Position numbers and translations under genes: made by a program | Source of the DNA: Betaproteobacteria bacterium | Lineage (GTDB): Bacteria; Pseudomonadota; Gammaproteobacteria; Burkholderiales; Burkholderiaceae_E | NCBI GenBank assembly: GCA_009922405.1 | Contig: RFVZ01000176.1 | Span: 1 to 5,195, forward strand | Direction of reading: 5' to 3' | DNA length: 5,195 bases | The notes under the pieces: generated by a model | What the model was told of the DNA's origin: nothing | Databases searched by the model: none | What the model saw: only the letters and a program-made list of their open reading frames with translations | Part shown: in pieces, positions 1-4,971 of the stretch | Numbering within the stretch: the stretch's first letter is position 1 | Layout of the letters: each line of letters opens with the position of its first letter

Positions 1-372
1 GTCGGTGTCGCGGGCCTGGTGATCAATAAAGACGACGGCACTGGCGAAGCGCAGGCATTTGCGAAGGCGGTTGGTATTCCCGTGCTTGCCTCGATCCCAG
101 CGGACGAAAGTATCCGCCGCAAGAGTGCGAGCTACGAAATTATTGGCCGTCCAGGCTCGCCCTGGGCTTCGCTGTTTGAGCTCCTGTCCGACAACGTGGC
201 CCAGGCCCAGCCCGTATTGCCCGAGCCACTTTCGCAGGATGCGCTGTTGGGGCTGTTTGATGCCTCTGCGGTCGGACGCGATGTCGTTCTCGAGTCGGCA
301 TCGAGCGCCGACATGATGGGCAAGAACCACGTCGAGCGTCCATCGCTCGAAGTGATTTACGAAGCTGCTTGA
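1..372 (+). CDS. bchX: Chlorophyllide a oxidoreductase iron protein subunit BchX (3' part only)
   Basis: The reading frame is open from base 1 and ends at TGA 370-372. It gives the last 123 residues of a protein whose start lies upstream. BchX is the NifH-like, ATP-hydrolysing [4Fe-4S] dimer that passes electrons to the BchYZ catalytic component for ring B reduction of chlorophyllide a. The visible part begins at VGVAGLVINKDDGTGEAQAF and continues through GIPVLASIPADESIRRKS and YEIIGRPGSPW to a C-terminal SLEVIYEAA. These are features I associate with the C-terminal third of BchX rather than BchL. The P-loop, switch regions and cluster cysteines lie outside the window, so integrity of the ATPase cannot be judged. 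The family is roughly 330 residues long, so about 200 are missing. bchY follows after 10 nt, which indicates one transcript. Confidence 0.93.
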   Translation, partial: VGVAGLVINKDDGTGEAQAFAKAVGIPVLASIPADESIRRKSASYEIIGRPGSPWASLFELLSDNVAQAQPVLPEPLSQDALLGLFDASAVGRDVVLESASSADMMGKNHVERPSLEVIYEAA

Positions 373-382
373 AGCCATTTCC

Positions 383-1930
383 ATGAATGCTCCCGCCGAA
401 CCCACGCAGCGCATCGTCCCGATCTCGGTGGAACCCACCGCGGTCGCCCGGGAGGGGGACGCGAGTTGCCACGGTGGTCGCGATCGCATGCGAGAGGCGG
501 CGATTGCTGCGGGCAAGAGCGACACGCTTGAGCGCTATGCGGCCGACTACCCTGCGGGTCCTCATGATCAGCCGCAGAGCATGTGCCCTGCGTTTGGTTC
601 GCTGCGGGTTGGCTTGCGGATGCGCCGTACGGCAACGATCTTGTCGGGTTCGGCTTGTTGCGTCTATGGCCTTACCTTCACCTCGCATTTTTATGGTGCC
701 CGGCGAACGGTCGGCTACGTTCCCTTTGATTCCGAGTCACTCGTGACCGGGAAGCTCTACGAAGACATTCGCGATGCGGTTGCGGGGCTCGCAGACCCTG
801 CTTTACATGATGCGATTGTGGTCATCAATCTCTGTGTGCCAACCGCCTCAGGGGTTCCGCTGCGGATGCTTCCACGCGAGATCGACGGCGTCCGCATCAT
901 CGGAATTGATGTGCCGGGATTTGGGGTTCCAACCCATGCCGAGGCGAAAGACGTACTCGCAGGGGCAATGCTTAATTACGCTCGCAGCGAGGCCGAGCAC
1001 GGTCCGGTGCAAGCGCCCCGGGGTGGCCGGGCCGCGCTGCCTACGGTGGCGCTCGTGGGCGAGATGTTTCCGGTCGATCCGTTGACCATTGGTGCTTTGC
1101 TTGCGCCGATGGAATTGGCTGCCGGACCGGTCGTACCCACCCGCGAGTGGCGTGAACTCTATAGCGCGCTCGATTGCCGGGTCGCCGCCATGATCCATCC
1201 GTTCTACACCGCAGTCCAACGTGAATTCGAAATCGCGGGGCGTCAGGCCATTGGCTCGGCACCCGTCGGTGTCGATGGCACAGCGGCCTGGCTCGAGGCC
1301 ATAGGCGTCGCCTGCAACGTATCCGCTGAGAAGATCGGGCTGGCCAAAGAGCGCGTGCTGCCGATGATTGCAGCCGCTCTGGAAAAACACCCGATCCGCG
1401 GCCGGATTACGCTCTCGGGCTATGAGGGCTCGGAGCTGTTGGTGGGTCGTTTGCTGGTCGAAGCGGGGGCCGACCTCCGATACGTCGGCACCGCCTGCCC
1501 AAGAACCCGTTGGTCAGATGCTGACCGTGAGTGGCTCGAGGCTCGTGGCGTTCAAATCCAGTTTCGTGCGTCACTCGAGCAAGACATTGCGGCAGTCGAG
1601 GCCTATCAACCCGATCTGGCCATCGGAACGACCCCGGTCGTTCAATATGCAAAAACGAAAGCGACACCCGCGCTCTACTTCACCAATCTGATTTCGGCGC
1701 GGCCGCTGATGGGCGCTGCTGGCGCTGGTGCGCTGGCGCAGATCATTGGCACGGCGATCGCCGGCAAGGCGCGATTCGACACGATGCAGACGTTCTTCGA
1801 GGGCGTTGGCGTTGGCGATCAAGCGGGCGTTTGGTCCGAGACACCAGTCGCTCATCCCACATTTCGTGATGATCACCGACGACGTCTCGAGAAGGCTGCC
1901 CGGGCCCGCCGTTCACTGGATTCAGTCTGA
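383..1930 (+). CDS. bchY: Chlorophyllide a oxidoreductase subunit BchY
   Basis: This 515-residue protein is the NifD/BchN-like half of the cytoplasmic BchYZ catalytic component. It receives electrons from BchX and reduces the C7-C8 bond of chlorophyllide a in bacteriochlorophyll a synthesis. Three cysteines fit the cluster ligands: Cys68 (in QSMCPAFGSL), Cys93 (second Cys of GSACCVYG) and Cys151 (in VINLCVPT). Published COR work, as I recall it, assigns BchY Cys62, Cys87 and Cys145; the constant +6 offset supports both the identity and the ATG start. Other family-like stretches are HFYGARRTVGYVPFDSESLV, VALVGEMFPVDPL and the C-terminal YFTNLISARPLMGAAGAG. Length is normal for the family. The Shine-Dalgarno is weak (GAAG overlapping the bchX stop), so translation is probably coupled to bchX. 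The stop overlaps the bchZ start by one base (TGATG). The first 40 or so residues look poorly conserved, so a start slightly downstream cannot be excluded. Confidence 0.95.
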   Translation: MNAPAEPTQRIVPISVEPTAVAREGDASCHGGRDRMREAAIAAGKSDTLERYAADYPAGPHDQPQSMCPAFGSLRVGLRMRRTATILSGSACCVYGLTFTSHFYGARRTVGYVPFDSESLVTGKLYEDIRDAVAGLADPALHDAIVVINLCVPTASGVPLRMLPREIDGVRIIGIDVPGFGVPTHAEAKDVLAGAMLNYARSEAEHGPVQAPRGGRAALPTVALVGEMFPVDPLTIGALLAPMELAAGPVVPTREWRELYSALDCRVAAMIHPFYTAVQREFEIAGRQAIGSAPVGVDGTAAWLEAIGVACNVSAEKIGLAKERVLPMIAAALEKHPIRGRITLSGYEGSELLVGRLLVEAGADLRYVGTACPRTRWSDADREWLEARGVQIQFRASLEQDIAAVEAYQPDLAIGTTPVVQYAKTKATPALYFTNLISARPLMGAAGAGALAQIIGTAIAGKARFDTMQTFFEGVGVGDQAGVWSETPVAHPTFRDDHRRRLEKAARARRSLDSV

Positions 1931-3396
1931 TGCTGGTACTTGACCACGATCGAGCCGGCGGTTACTGGGGTGCGGTTTACGCCTTCACCGCAATCAAGGG
2001 CCTGCAGGTCATCATCGATGGCCCGGTCGGTTGCGAGAATCTGCCGGTCACTTCGGTATTGCACTACACCGACGCGCTCCCGCCGCATGAACTTCCAATC
2101 GTTGTAACGGGGCTGGGCGAGGAAGAACTCGGTCAGCACGGGACCGAAGGCGCGATGCGCCGTGCCCACAAGGCCCTCGATCCAGACCTCCCTTCGGTCG
2201 TCGTTACGGGGTCCATCGCCGAGATGATCGGTGGCGGTGTGACGCCTGAGGGCACCGGGATTCAGCGCTTTCTGCCCCGTACGATCGATGAAGACCAGTG
2301 GCAGAGCGCAGACCGCGCGTTGCTTTGGCTCTGGACCGAGTTCGGACCCCGCCGCGCACCCAAGCCGCGCGAGCGCAAGGCAGGTGAAAAGCCCCGGGTC
2401 AATCTGATCGGCCCCTCGTACGGAATGTTCAACGGGCCGTCCGATATCGCCGAGATCCGCCGCTTGATCGAAGGCATCGGCGCTGAGATCAACCTCACTT
2501 TCCCGCTGGGCAGCCACCTCGAGGAAGTCTCCAAACTCGCGGATGCCGACGTCAATGTATGCCTGTATCGCGAATACGGCAGCTTGCTTTGCGAAGCGCT
2601 TGATCGTCCATGGTTGCGTGCCCCGATCGGCCTGCACTCAACCACGCGTTTCTTGCGCTCGCTGGCCGAACTGCTCGATCTCGATCCTGAGCCTTTCATC
2701 GAGCGTGAGAAGCACACGACGATCAAGCCGCTGTGGGATCTCTGGCGCTCAGTGACGCAGGATTTTTTTGGTACCGCCACCTTTGGAATTGTCGCCACCG
2801 AGACCTACGCCCGCGGAATCCGCCGTTTCCTAGAAGACGACATGGGCCTCCCATGCGCCTTTTCGTTTGAACGATCGGCCGGGGTGAAGCCCAACAACGA
2901 GGCCGTCCGCAAGGCTATTCACGAGCGTTCACCGCTGGTTGTCTTTGGCAGCGTGAATGAGCGGATGTATATGGCCGAAGCCGGCGCGCGCGGGATGCTG
3001 ATCCCCGCGTCGTTCCCTGGAGCCGTGATCCGCCGTCATACCGGGACCCCGTTCATGGGTTACAGCGGAGCGACATATCTCGTTCAAGAAATTTGTAATG
3101 TTTTGTTCGATGTGCTCTTCCACATCCTGCCGCTGGGCACTGAGATGGACAAGGTCGAACCGACACTTGCAAAGGCCGGAGCCGCAGGACTGCAAACGTC
3201 ACTCCCCTGGGATGACGATGCGATGGCGATGCTGGACGAATGCGTCCAGGCTGAACCGGTTCTGGTTCGGATTTCGGCGGCGAAGCGGGTGCGTGACCGG
3301 GCTGAACGCGATGCGCGCCGGGCTGGCGAAGAACGCATCACCCTGAGCCGAATCGAAAAAACACGGGAAGACTTGTTTGCGGGGGTGCCAGCATGA
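1930..3396 (+). CDS. bchZ: Chlorophyllide a oxidoreductase subunit BchZ
   Basis: This 488-residue protein is the NifK/BchB-like partner of BchY in the (BchYZ)2 catalytic complex of COR. The N-terminus MLVLDHDRAGGYWGAVYAF is typical. Cys35 in DGPVGCENLPVTS sits exactly where the single BchZ ligand of the shared [4Fe-4S] cluster is reported, as far as I recall. Further family-like stretches are VVTGSIAEMIGGGVTPEGTG, NLIGPSYGMFNGPSDIAEIR and FGSVNERMYMAEAG. The C-terminal region, about residues 423-475 (PWDDDAMAMLDECVQ then PVLVRISAAKRVRDRAERDA), resembles the short helical tail domain shared with BchB. Length is normal. The ATG shares its A with the bchY TGA, which implies translational coupling and equal stoichiometry. 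No strong Shine-Dalgarno is visible. In Rhodobacter the puf promoter lies in or near the 3' end of bchZ; I could not pick out a confident promoter here. Confidence 0.96.
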   Translation: MLVLDHDRAGGYWGAVYAFTAIKGLQVIIDGPVGCENLPVTSVLHYTDALPPHELPIVVTGLGEEELGQHGTEGAMRRAHKALDPDLPSVVVTGSIAEMIGGGVTPEGTGIQRFLPRTIDEDQWQSADRALLWLWTEFGPRRAPKPRERKAGEKPRVNLIGPSYGMFNGPSDIAEIRRLIEGIGAEINLTFPLGSHLEEVSKLADADVNVCLYREYGSLLCEALDRPWLRAPIGLHSTTRFLRSLAELLDLDPEPFIEREKHTTIKPLWDLWRSVTQDFFGTATFGIVATETYARGIRRFLEDDMGLPCAFSFERSAGVKPNNEAVRKAIHERSPLVVFGSVNERMYMAEAGARGMLIPASFPGAVIRRHTGTPFMGYSGATYLVQEICNVLFDVLFHILPLGTEMDKVEPTLAKAGAAGLQTSLPWDDDAMAMLDECVQAEPVLVRISAAKRVRDRAERDARRAGEERITLSRIEKTREDLFAGVPA

Positions 3397-3464
3397 GCGT
3401 GGCACCCGCCGATGTTGATCGTTGCGTGATTCGTGACTTCGCAAGGGTTTCGAATTGCGCTCGA

Positions 3465-3485
3465 CCGTTCGGATTCTCCGAACGG
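3465..3485 (+). promoter_or_regulatory. Perfect 9-bp inverted repeat upstream of pufB (hairpin 1 or operator)
   Basis: CCGTTCGGA (3465-3473) and TCCGAACGG (3477-3485) are exact reverse complements around the 3-nt loop TTC. As RNA this is a stable hairpin. No T-run follows, so it is not a standard intrinsic terminator. Likely roles are stabilising or processing the puf mRNA 5' end, or protecting the bchZ 3' end. As DNA it is a dyad-symmetric 21-bp site that could bind a dimeric regulator. The sequence alone does not decide between these. Confidence 0.65.
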
Positions 3486-3491
3486 AGTGGG

Positions 3492-3516
3492 CGTCATGGC
3501 GTCAAAAACCATGACG
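3492..3516 (+). promoter_or_regulatory. Perfect 8-bp inverted repeat upstream of pufB (hairpin 2)
   Basis: CGTCATGG (3492-3499) pairs exactly with CCATGACG (3509-3516), leaving a 9-nt loop that ends in five A residues. It starts only 6 nt after the first hairpin, so the two would stack in tandem in the leader RNA. No poly-T follows. A role in mRNA stability or processing is inferred from position. Confidence 0.6.
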
Positions 3517-3545
3517 ATGTTTGCTGCGCGCACTTGGCGTGGTGC

Positions 3546-3559
3546 CAGCCGTAAGGCTG
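3546..3559 (+). promoter_or_regulatory. GNRA-tetraloop hairpin just ahead of the pufB ribosome binding site (hairpin 3)
   Basis: CAGCC (3546-3550) and GGCTG (3555-3559) pair around GTAA, a GNRA-type tetraloop in RNA. The stem ends 4 nt before the CGGAG ribosome binding site of pufB. A competing 5-bp stem, 3534-3538 with 3544-3548, shares bases with it, so the two folds exclude each other. It could keep the ribosome binding site open or modulate access; this is inference from placement. Confidence 0.45.
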
Positions 3560-3562
3560 TTT

Positions 3563-3567
3563 CGGAG
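3563..3567 (+). promoter_or_regulatory. pufB ribosome binding site
   Basis: CGGAG lies 9 nt before ATG 3577. It selects that start over the in-frame upstream GTG 3433 and the in-frame ATGs in the leader, which would add residues unlike any LH1 beta N-terminus. Confidence 0.7.
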
Positions 3568-3576
3568 TTTTCTAAC

Positions 3577-3810
3577 ATGAGCAATTCTGGAAACGCGGGC
3601 GGTCATTCGTCCGGGCTGACGAATGAAGAAGCGAAGGAATTTCATCGCCTCTTCATGGCGTCGTTTTTTATGTTTACGTTGATCGCGATCGTCGCGCATC
3701 TTCTGGTCTGGAACTGGCGTCCCTGGTTCCCGCCGCTCGAAGGCGCTTCGCTCATTCACGGCGTCAAGGTCGCGCTTCAAGAAGCGCTGCCAATCGCCTT
3801 TTCGGTATAA
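3577..3810 (+). CDS. pufB: LH1 antenna beta polypeptide PufB, with C-terminal extension
   Basis: This 77-residue single-pass membrane polypeptide is the beta subunit of the core light-harvesting ring around the reaction centre. The polar N-terminus leads into LTNEEAKEFHRLF, then a membrane helix (about residues 26-46) and the hallmark AHLLVWNWRPWF. His41 is the bacteriochlorophyll ligand (His0). His23 sits at the conserved -18 position, and Arg48 and Trp50 at +7 and +9. Canonical LH1 beta chains of about 47-55 residues end near RPWF or RPWL. Here 26 further residues follow, including a mildly hydrophobic stretch (IHGVKVALQEALPIAFSV), ending at TAA 3808-3810. The start was chosen from the ribosome binding site and homology. 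pufA follows 12 nt later and is probably translationally coupled. Identity is firm; the role of the extension is unknown. Confidence 0.95.
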   Translation: MSNSGNAGGHSSGLTNEEAKEFHRLFMASFFMFTLIAIVAHLLVWNWRPWFPPLEGASLIHGVKVALQEALPIAFSV

Positions 3811-3815
3811 GGAGG
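3809..3815 (+). promoter_or_regulatory. Perfect Shine-Dalgarno of pufA overlapping the pufB stop
   Basis: AAGGAGG, the full anti-Shine-Dalgarno match, begins within the pufB TAA and stands 7 nt before the pufA ATG (3823). It is the strongest ribosome binding site in the window. This fits an antenna polypeptide needed in large and equal amounts with PufB. Confidence 0.85.
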
Positions 3816-3822
3816 GCGTCAC

Positions 3823-4023
3823 ATGTGGCGTATATGGGTCCTATTCGACGCGCGACGCGCGCTGGTCGCCATGGCGATCTTTCTCTTCTCGCTCGCCATC
3901 CTGATTCATTTCATTTTGCTCAGCACGAACCGATATCAGTGGATCGACGGGGCGCGTACTGCTCAACCAGTGGCTTCCAAGGGGGCTCCGCTGCCACCTG
4001 CAGCTCCTGGAACCAGCAAGTAA
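3823..4023 (+). CDS. pufA: LH1 antenna alpha polypeptide PufA
   Basis: This 66-residue single-pass membrane polypeptide pairs with PufB and binds bacteriochlorophyll a in the LH1 ring. MWRIWVLFDARRALVAMAIF opens the protein, and the helix runs from about residue 13 to 34. His29 in the ILIHFILLST motif is the Mg ligand, followed by the usual Tyr38/Trp40 region (NRYQWIDG). The tail, residues 47-66, is rich in Pro and Ala, a normal kind of variable extension. One small departure is Ala10, where many LH1 alpha chains have Pro in LFDPRR. The ATG has a perfect Shine-Dalgarno, and the stop is TAA 4021-4023. A long hairpin follows immediately downstream. Confidence 0.96.
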   Translation: MWRIWVLFDARRALVAMAIFLFSLAILIHFILLSTNRYQWIDGARTAQPVASKGAPLPPAAPGTSK

Positions 4024-4031
4024 CAACACCT

Positions 4032-4047
4032 GGCAATCCCGGTTGCC
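4032..4047 (+). repeat. Short inverted repeat competing with the large pufA-pufL hairpin
   Basis: GGCAA (4032-4036) and TTGCC (4043-4047) form a 5-bp stem with a 6-nt loop. Its 3' arm is also part of the 5' arm of the larger stem at 4041-4087. The two structures cannot form together, and the larger one should dominate. Confidence 0.4.
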
Positions 4048-4098
4048 GGATGGGGCTGACTCTCGGGTCTAGCCGCATTCGGTAACCCTCGGTTTTTT
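4041..4098 (+). terminator. pufA-pufL intercistronic hairpin with T-tract (mRNA stabiliser or partial terminator)
   Basis: The arms 4041-4057 (GGTTGCCGGATGGGGCT) and 4071-4087 (AGCCGCATTCGGTAACC) pair over 17 positions with two G-U wobbles and one G-G mismatch (4053/4075). Inside the loop GAC 4058-4060 can also pair with GTC 4067-4069, leaving one bulged base. A run of six T residues follows at 4093-4098. In Rhodobacter capsulatus a hairpin in this position shields the pufBA message from 3'-5' decay, so LH1 polypeptides outnumber reaction-centre subunits. The position and strength argue for the same role here. The T-tract, 5 nt after the stem, also allows partial termination. The sequence does not settle which mechanism applies. 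Confidence 0.8.
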
Positions 4099-4116
4099 AT
4101 CGATCTGGCCTGCAGA

Positions 4117-4121
4117 CGGAG
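4117..4121 (+). promoter_or_regulatory. pufL ribosome binding site
   Basis: CGGAG lies 8 nt before ATG 4130. It favours that start over the in-frame TTG 4124, which is too close to the site, and over ATG 4136. The choice also restores the family N-terminus (Met-Ala, then residue 3 onward MLSFERKYRVRGGT). Confidence 0.7.
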
Positions 4122-4129
4122 CCTTGGTC

Positions 4130-4954
4130 ATGGCAATGCTTAGTTTTGAAAGAAAGTATCGTGTCCGCGGCGGCACCTTGCTCGGTGGGGATCTCTTCGA
4201 TTTTTGGGTCGGTCCCTTTTACGTCGGATTCTTTGGGGTCACGACGATCTTTTTTGCTTCACTGGGCACCGCGCTGATTCTTTATGGTGCTTCGCAGGGC
4301 CCGACCTGGAATGTCTGGCAGATCAGCATTGCTCCGCCCGATCTCAAATACGGGCTGGGCCTCGCGCCTCTGATGGACGGTGGTCTGTGGCAAATCATCA
4401 CCATCTGCGCGATCGGATCCTTCGTATCCTGGGCACTGCGCGAAGTTGAGATTTGCCGCAAACTTGGTATGGGCTATCACGTACCGTTCGGGTTCTCAGT
4501 GGCCATCTTCGCCTACGTCACCCTCGTCGTGATCCGCCCGATATTGCTCGGCGCCTGGGGGCACGGATTTCCCTACGGCATCCTCAGTCACCTCGACTGG
4601 GTGTCGAATGTGGGCTACCAGTACCTGCACTTTCATTACAACCCAGCGCACATGCTGGCGATCACCTTCTTCTTCACCACGACACTCGCGCTCGGCATGC
4701 ATGGCGGCGCGATTTTGGCCGGTGCCAATCCACAGAAGGGCAAGACCGTTCGCACGGCCGAGCATGAGAACTCTTACTTCCGCGACACGATTGGCTGGTC
4801 GATCGGACAACTCGGTATCCATCGTCTTGGGCTCTTTTTAGCCCTGAGCGCGGGTTTCTGGAGCGCCATTTGTATCGTCATCAGCGGGCCGTTCTGGACC
4901 CGCGGATGGCCCGAGTGGTGGGGTTGGTGGCTTGAAATGCCGATCTGGAACTGA
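4130..4954 (+). CDS. pufL: Photosynthetic reaction centre L subunit PufL
   Basis: This 274-residue protein, with five membrane helices (about 33-56, 85-112, 116-140, 171-199, 226-251), is the L subunit of the type-II reaction centre. With M it binds the special pair, accessory bacteriochlorophylls, bacteriopheophytins, quinones and iron. Counting Met as 1, the cofactor residues are present: His154 (accessory bacteriochlorophyll), His174 (special pair), His169 (special-pair hydrogen bond), His191 and His231 (iron), Glu105 (bacteriopheophytin), Glu213 and Ser224 (QB). Standard numbering, without Met, is one lower. Two QB-pocket positions differ from Rhodobacter sphaeroides: Asn214 (Asp L213) and Trp223 (Tyr L222). 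Length matches the family. Start choice is explained under its ribosome binding site. pufM begins 17 nt after the stop. Confidence 0.98.
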   Translation: MAMLSFERKYRVRGGTLLGGDLFDFWVGPFYVGFFGVTTIFFASLGTALILYGASQGPTWNVWQISIAPPDLKYGLGLAPLMDGGLWQIITICAIGSFVSWALREVEICRKLGMGYHVPFGFSVAIFAYVTLVVIRPILLGAWGHGFPYGILSHLDWVSNVGYQYLHFHYNPAHMLAITFFFTTTLALGMHGGAILAGANPQKGKTVRTAEHENSYFRDTIGWSIGQLGIHRLGLFLALSAGFWSAICIVISGPFWTRGWPEWWGWWLEMPIWN

Positions 4955-4958
4955 CGGC

Positions 4959-4963
4959 AGGAG
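4959..4963 (+). promoter_or_regulatory. pufM ribosome binding site
   Basis: AGGAG lies 8 nt before ATG 4972, in the 17-nt gap after the pufL stop. It supports independent, efficient initiation of pufM. Confidence 0.75.
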
Positions 4964-4971
4964 AAACAGTC

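Larger units (their letters stand above)
3397..3576 (+). other. bchZ-pufB intercistronic leader without a convincing gene
   Basis: This 180-nt stretch lies where Rhodobacter species carry pufQ. An ATG overlapping the bchZ stop (3393) opens a 53-codon frame ending at TAA 3552-3554. It has five Cys (residues 11, 22, 44, 45, 51) and no membrane segment, so it is not a recognisable PufQ. A second frame is open from GTG 3433 into pufB, but nothing in it resembles an antenna polypeptide. What the stretch clearly holds is three consecutive inverted repeats, listed separately, followed by the pufB ribosome binding site. I infer that it is the 5' untranslated leader or an RNA processing region of the puf transcript. 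Confidence 0.7.

Noticed and set aside
140..688. Antisense open frame (182 codons) across bchX and bchY
   Set aside because: It is Arg/Pro-rich low-information sequence opposite two well-identified genes, so it is a shadow of their codon bias.
1873..2637. Long antisense open frame (254 codons) inside bchZ
   Set aside because: It lies opposite a strongly conserved bchZ, has no ribosome binding site that I can see and no recognisable protein. High-GC coding DNA commonly produces such frames.
3465..3516. Intrinsic terminator after bchZ
   Set aside because: Both stems are good, but neither is followed by a T-run; the A5 lies in a loop on the transcribed-sense strand. Read-through into puf is expected.
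3433..3576. N-terminal extension of pufB from GTG 3433
   Set aside because: The frame is open and in phase, but the added 48 residues resemble no antenna sequence and cross two perfect hairpins. A good ribosome binding site precedes ATG 3577.
3397..3576. PpsR/CrtJ operator (TGT-N12-ACA) or sigma-70 promoter before pufB
   Set aside because: I found no TGT-N12-ACA match and no convincing -35/-10 pair with proper spacing, so none was annotated.
3825..4085. Overlapping 86-codon frame covering pufA
   Set aside because: It is an out-of-frame shadow of pufA, and its end crosses the intercistronic hairpin.
4124..4129. TTG start for pufL two codons upstream
   Set aside because: It is only 2 nt from the CGGAG ribosome binding site. 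ATG 4130 has proper spacing and gives the family N-terminus.
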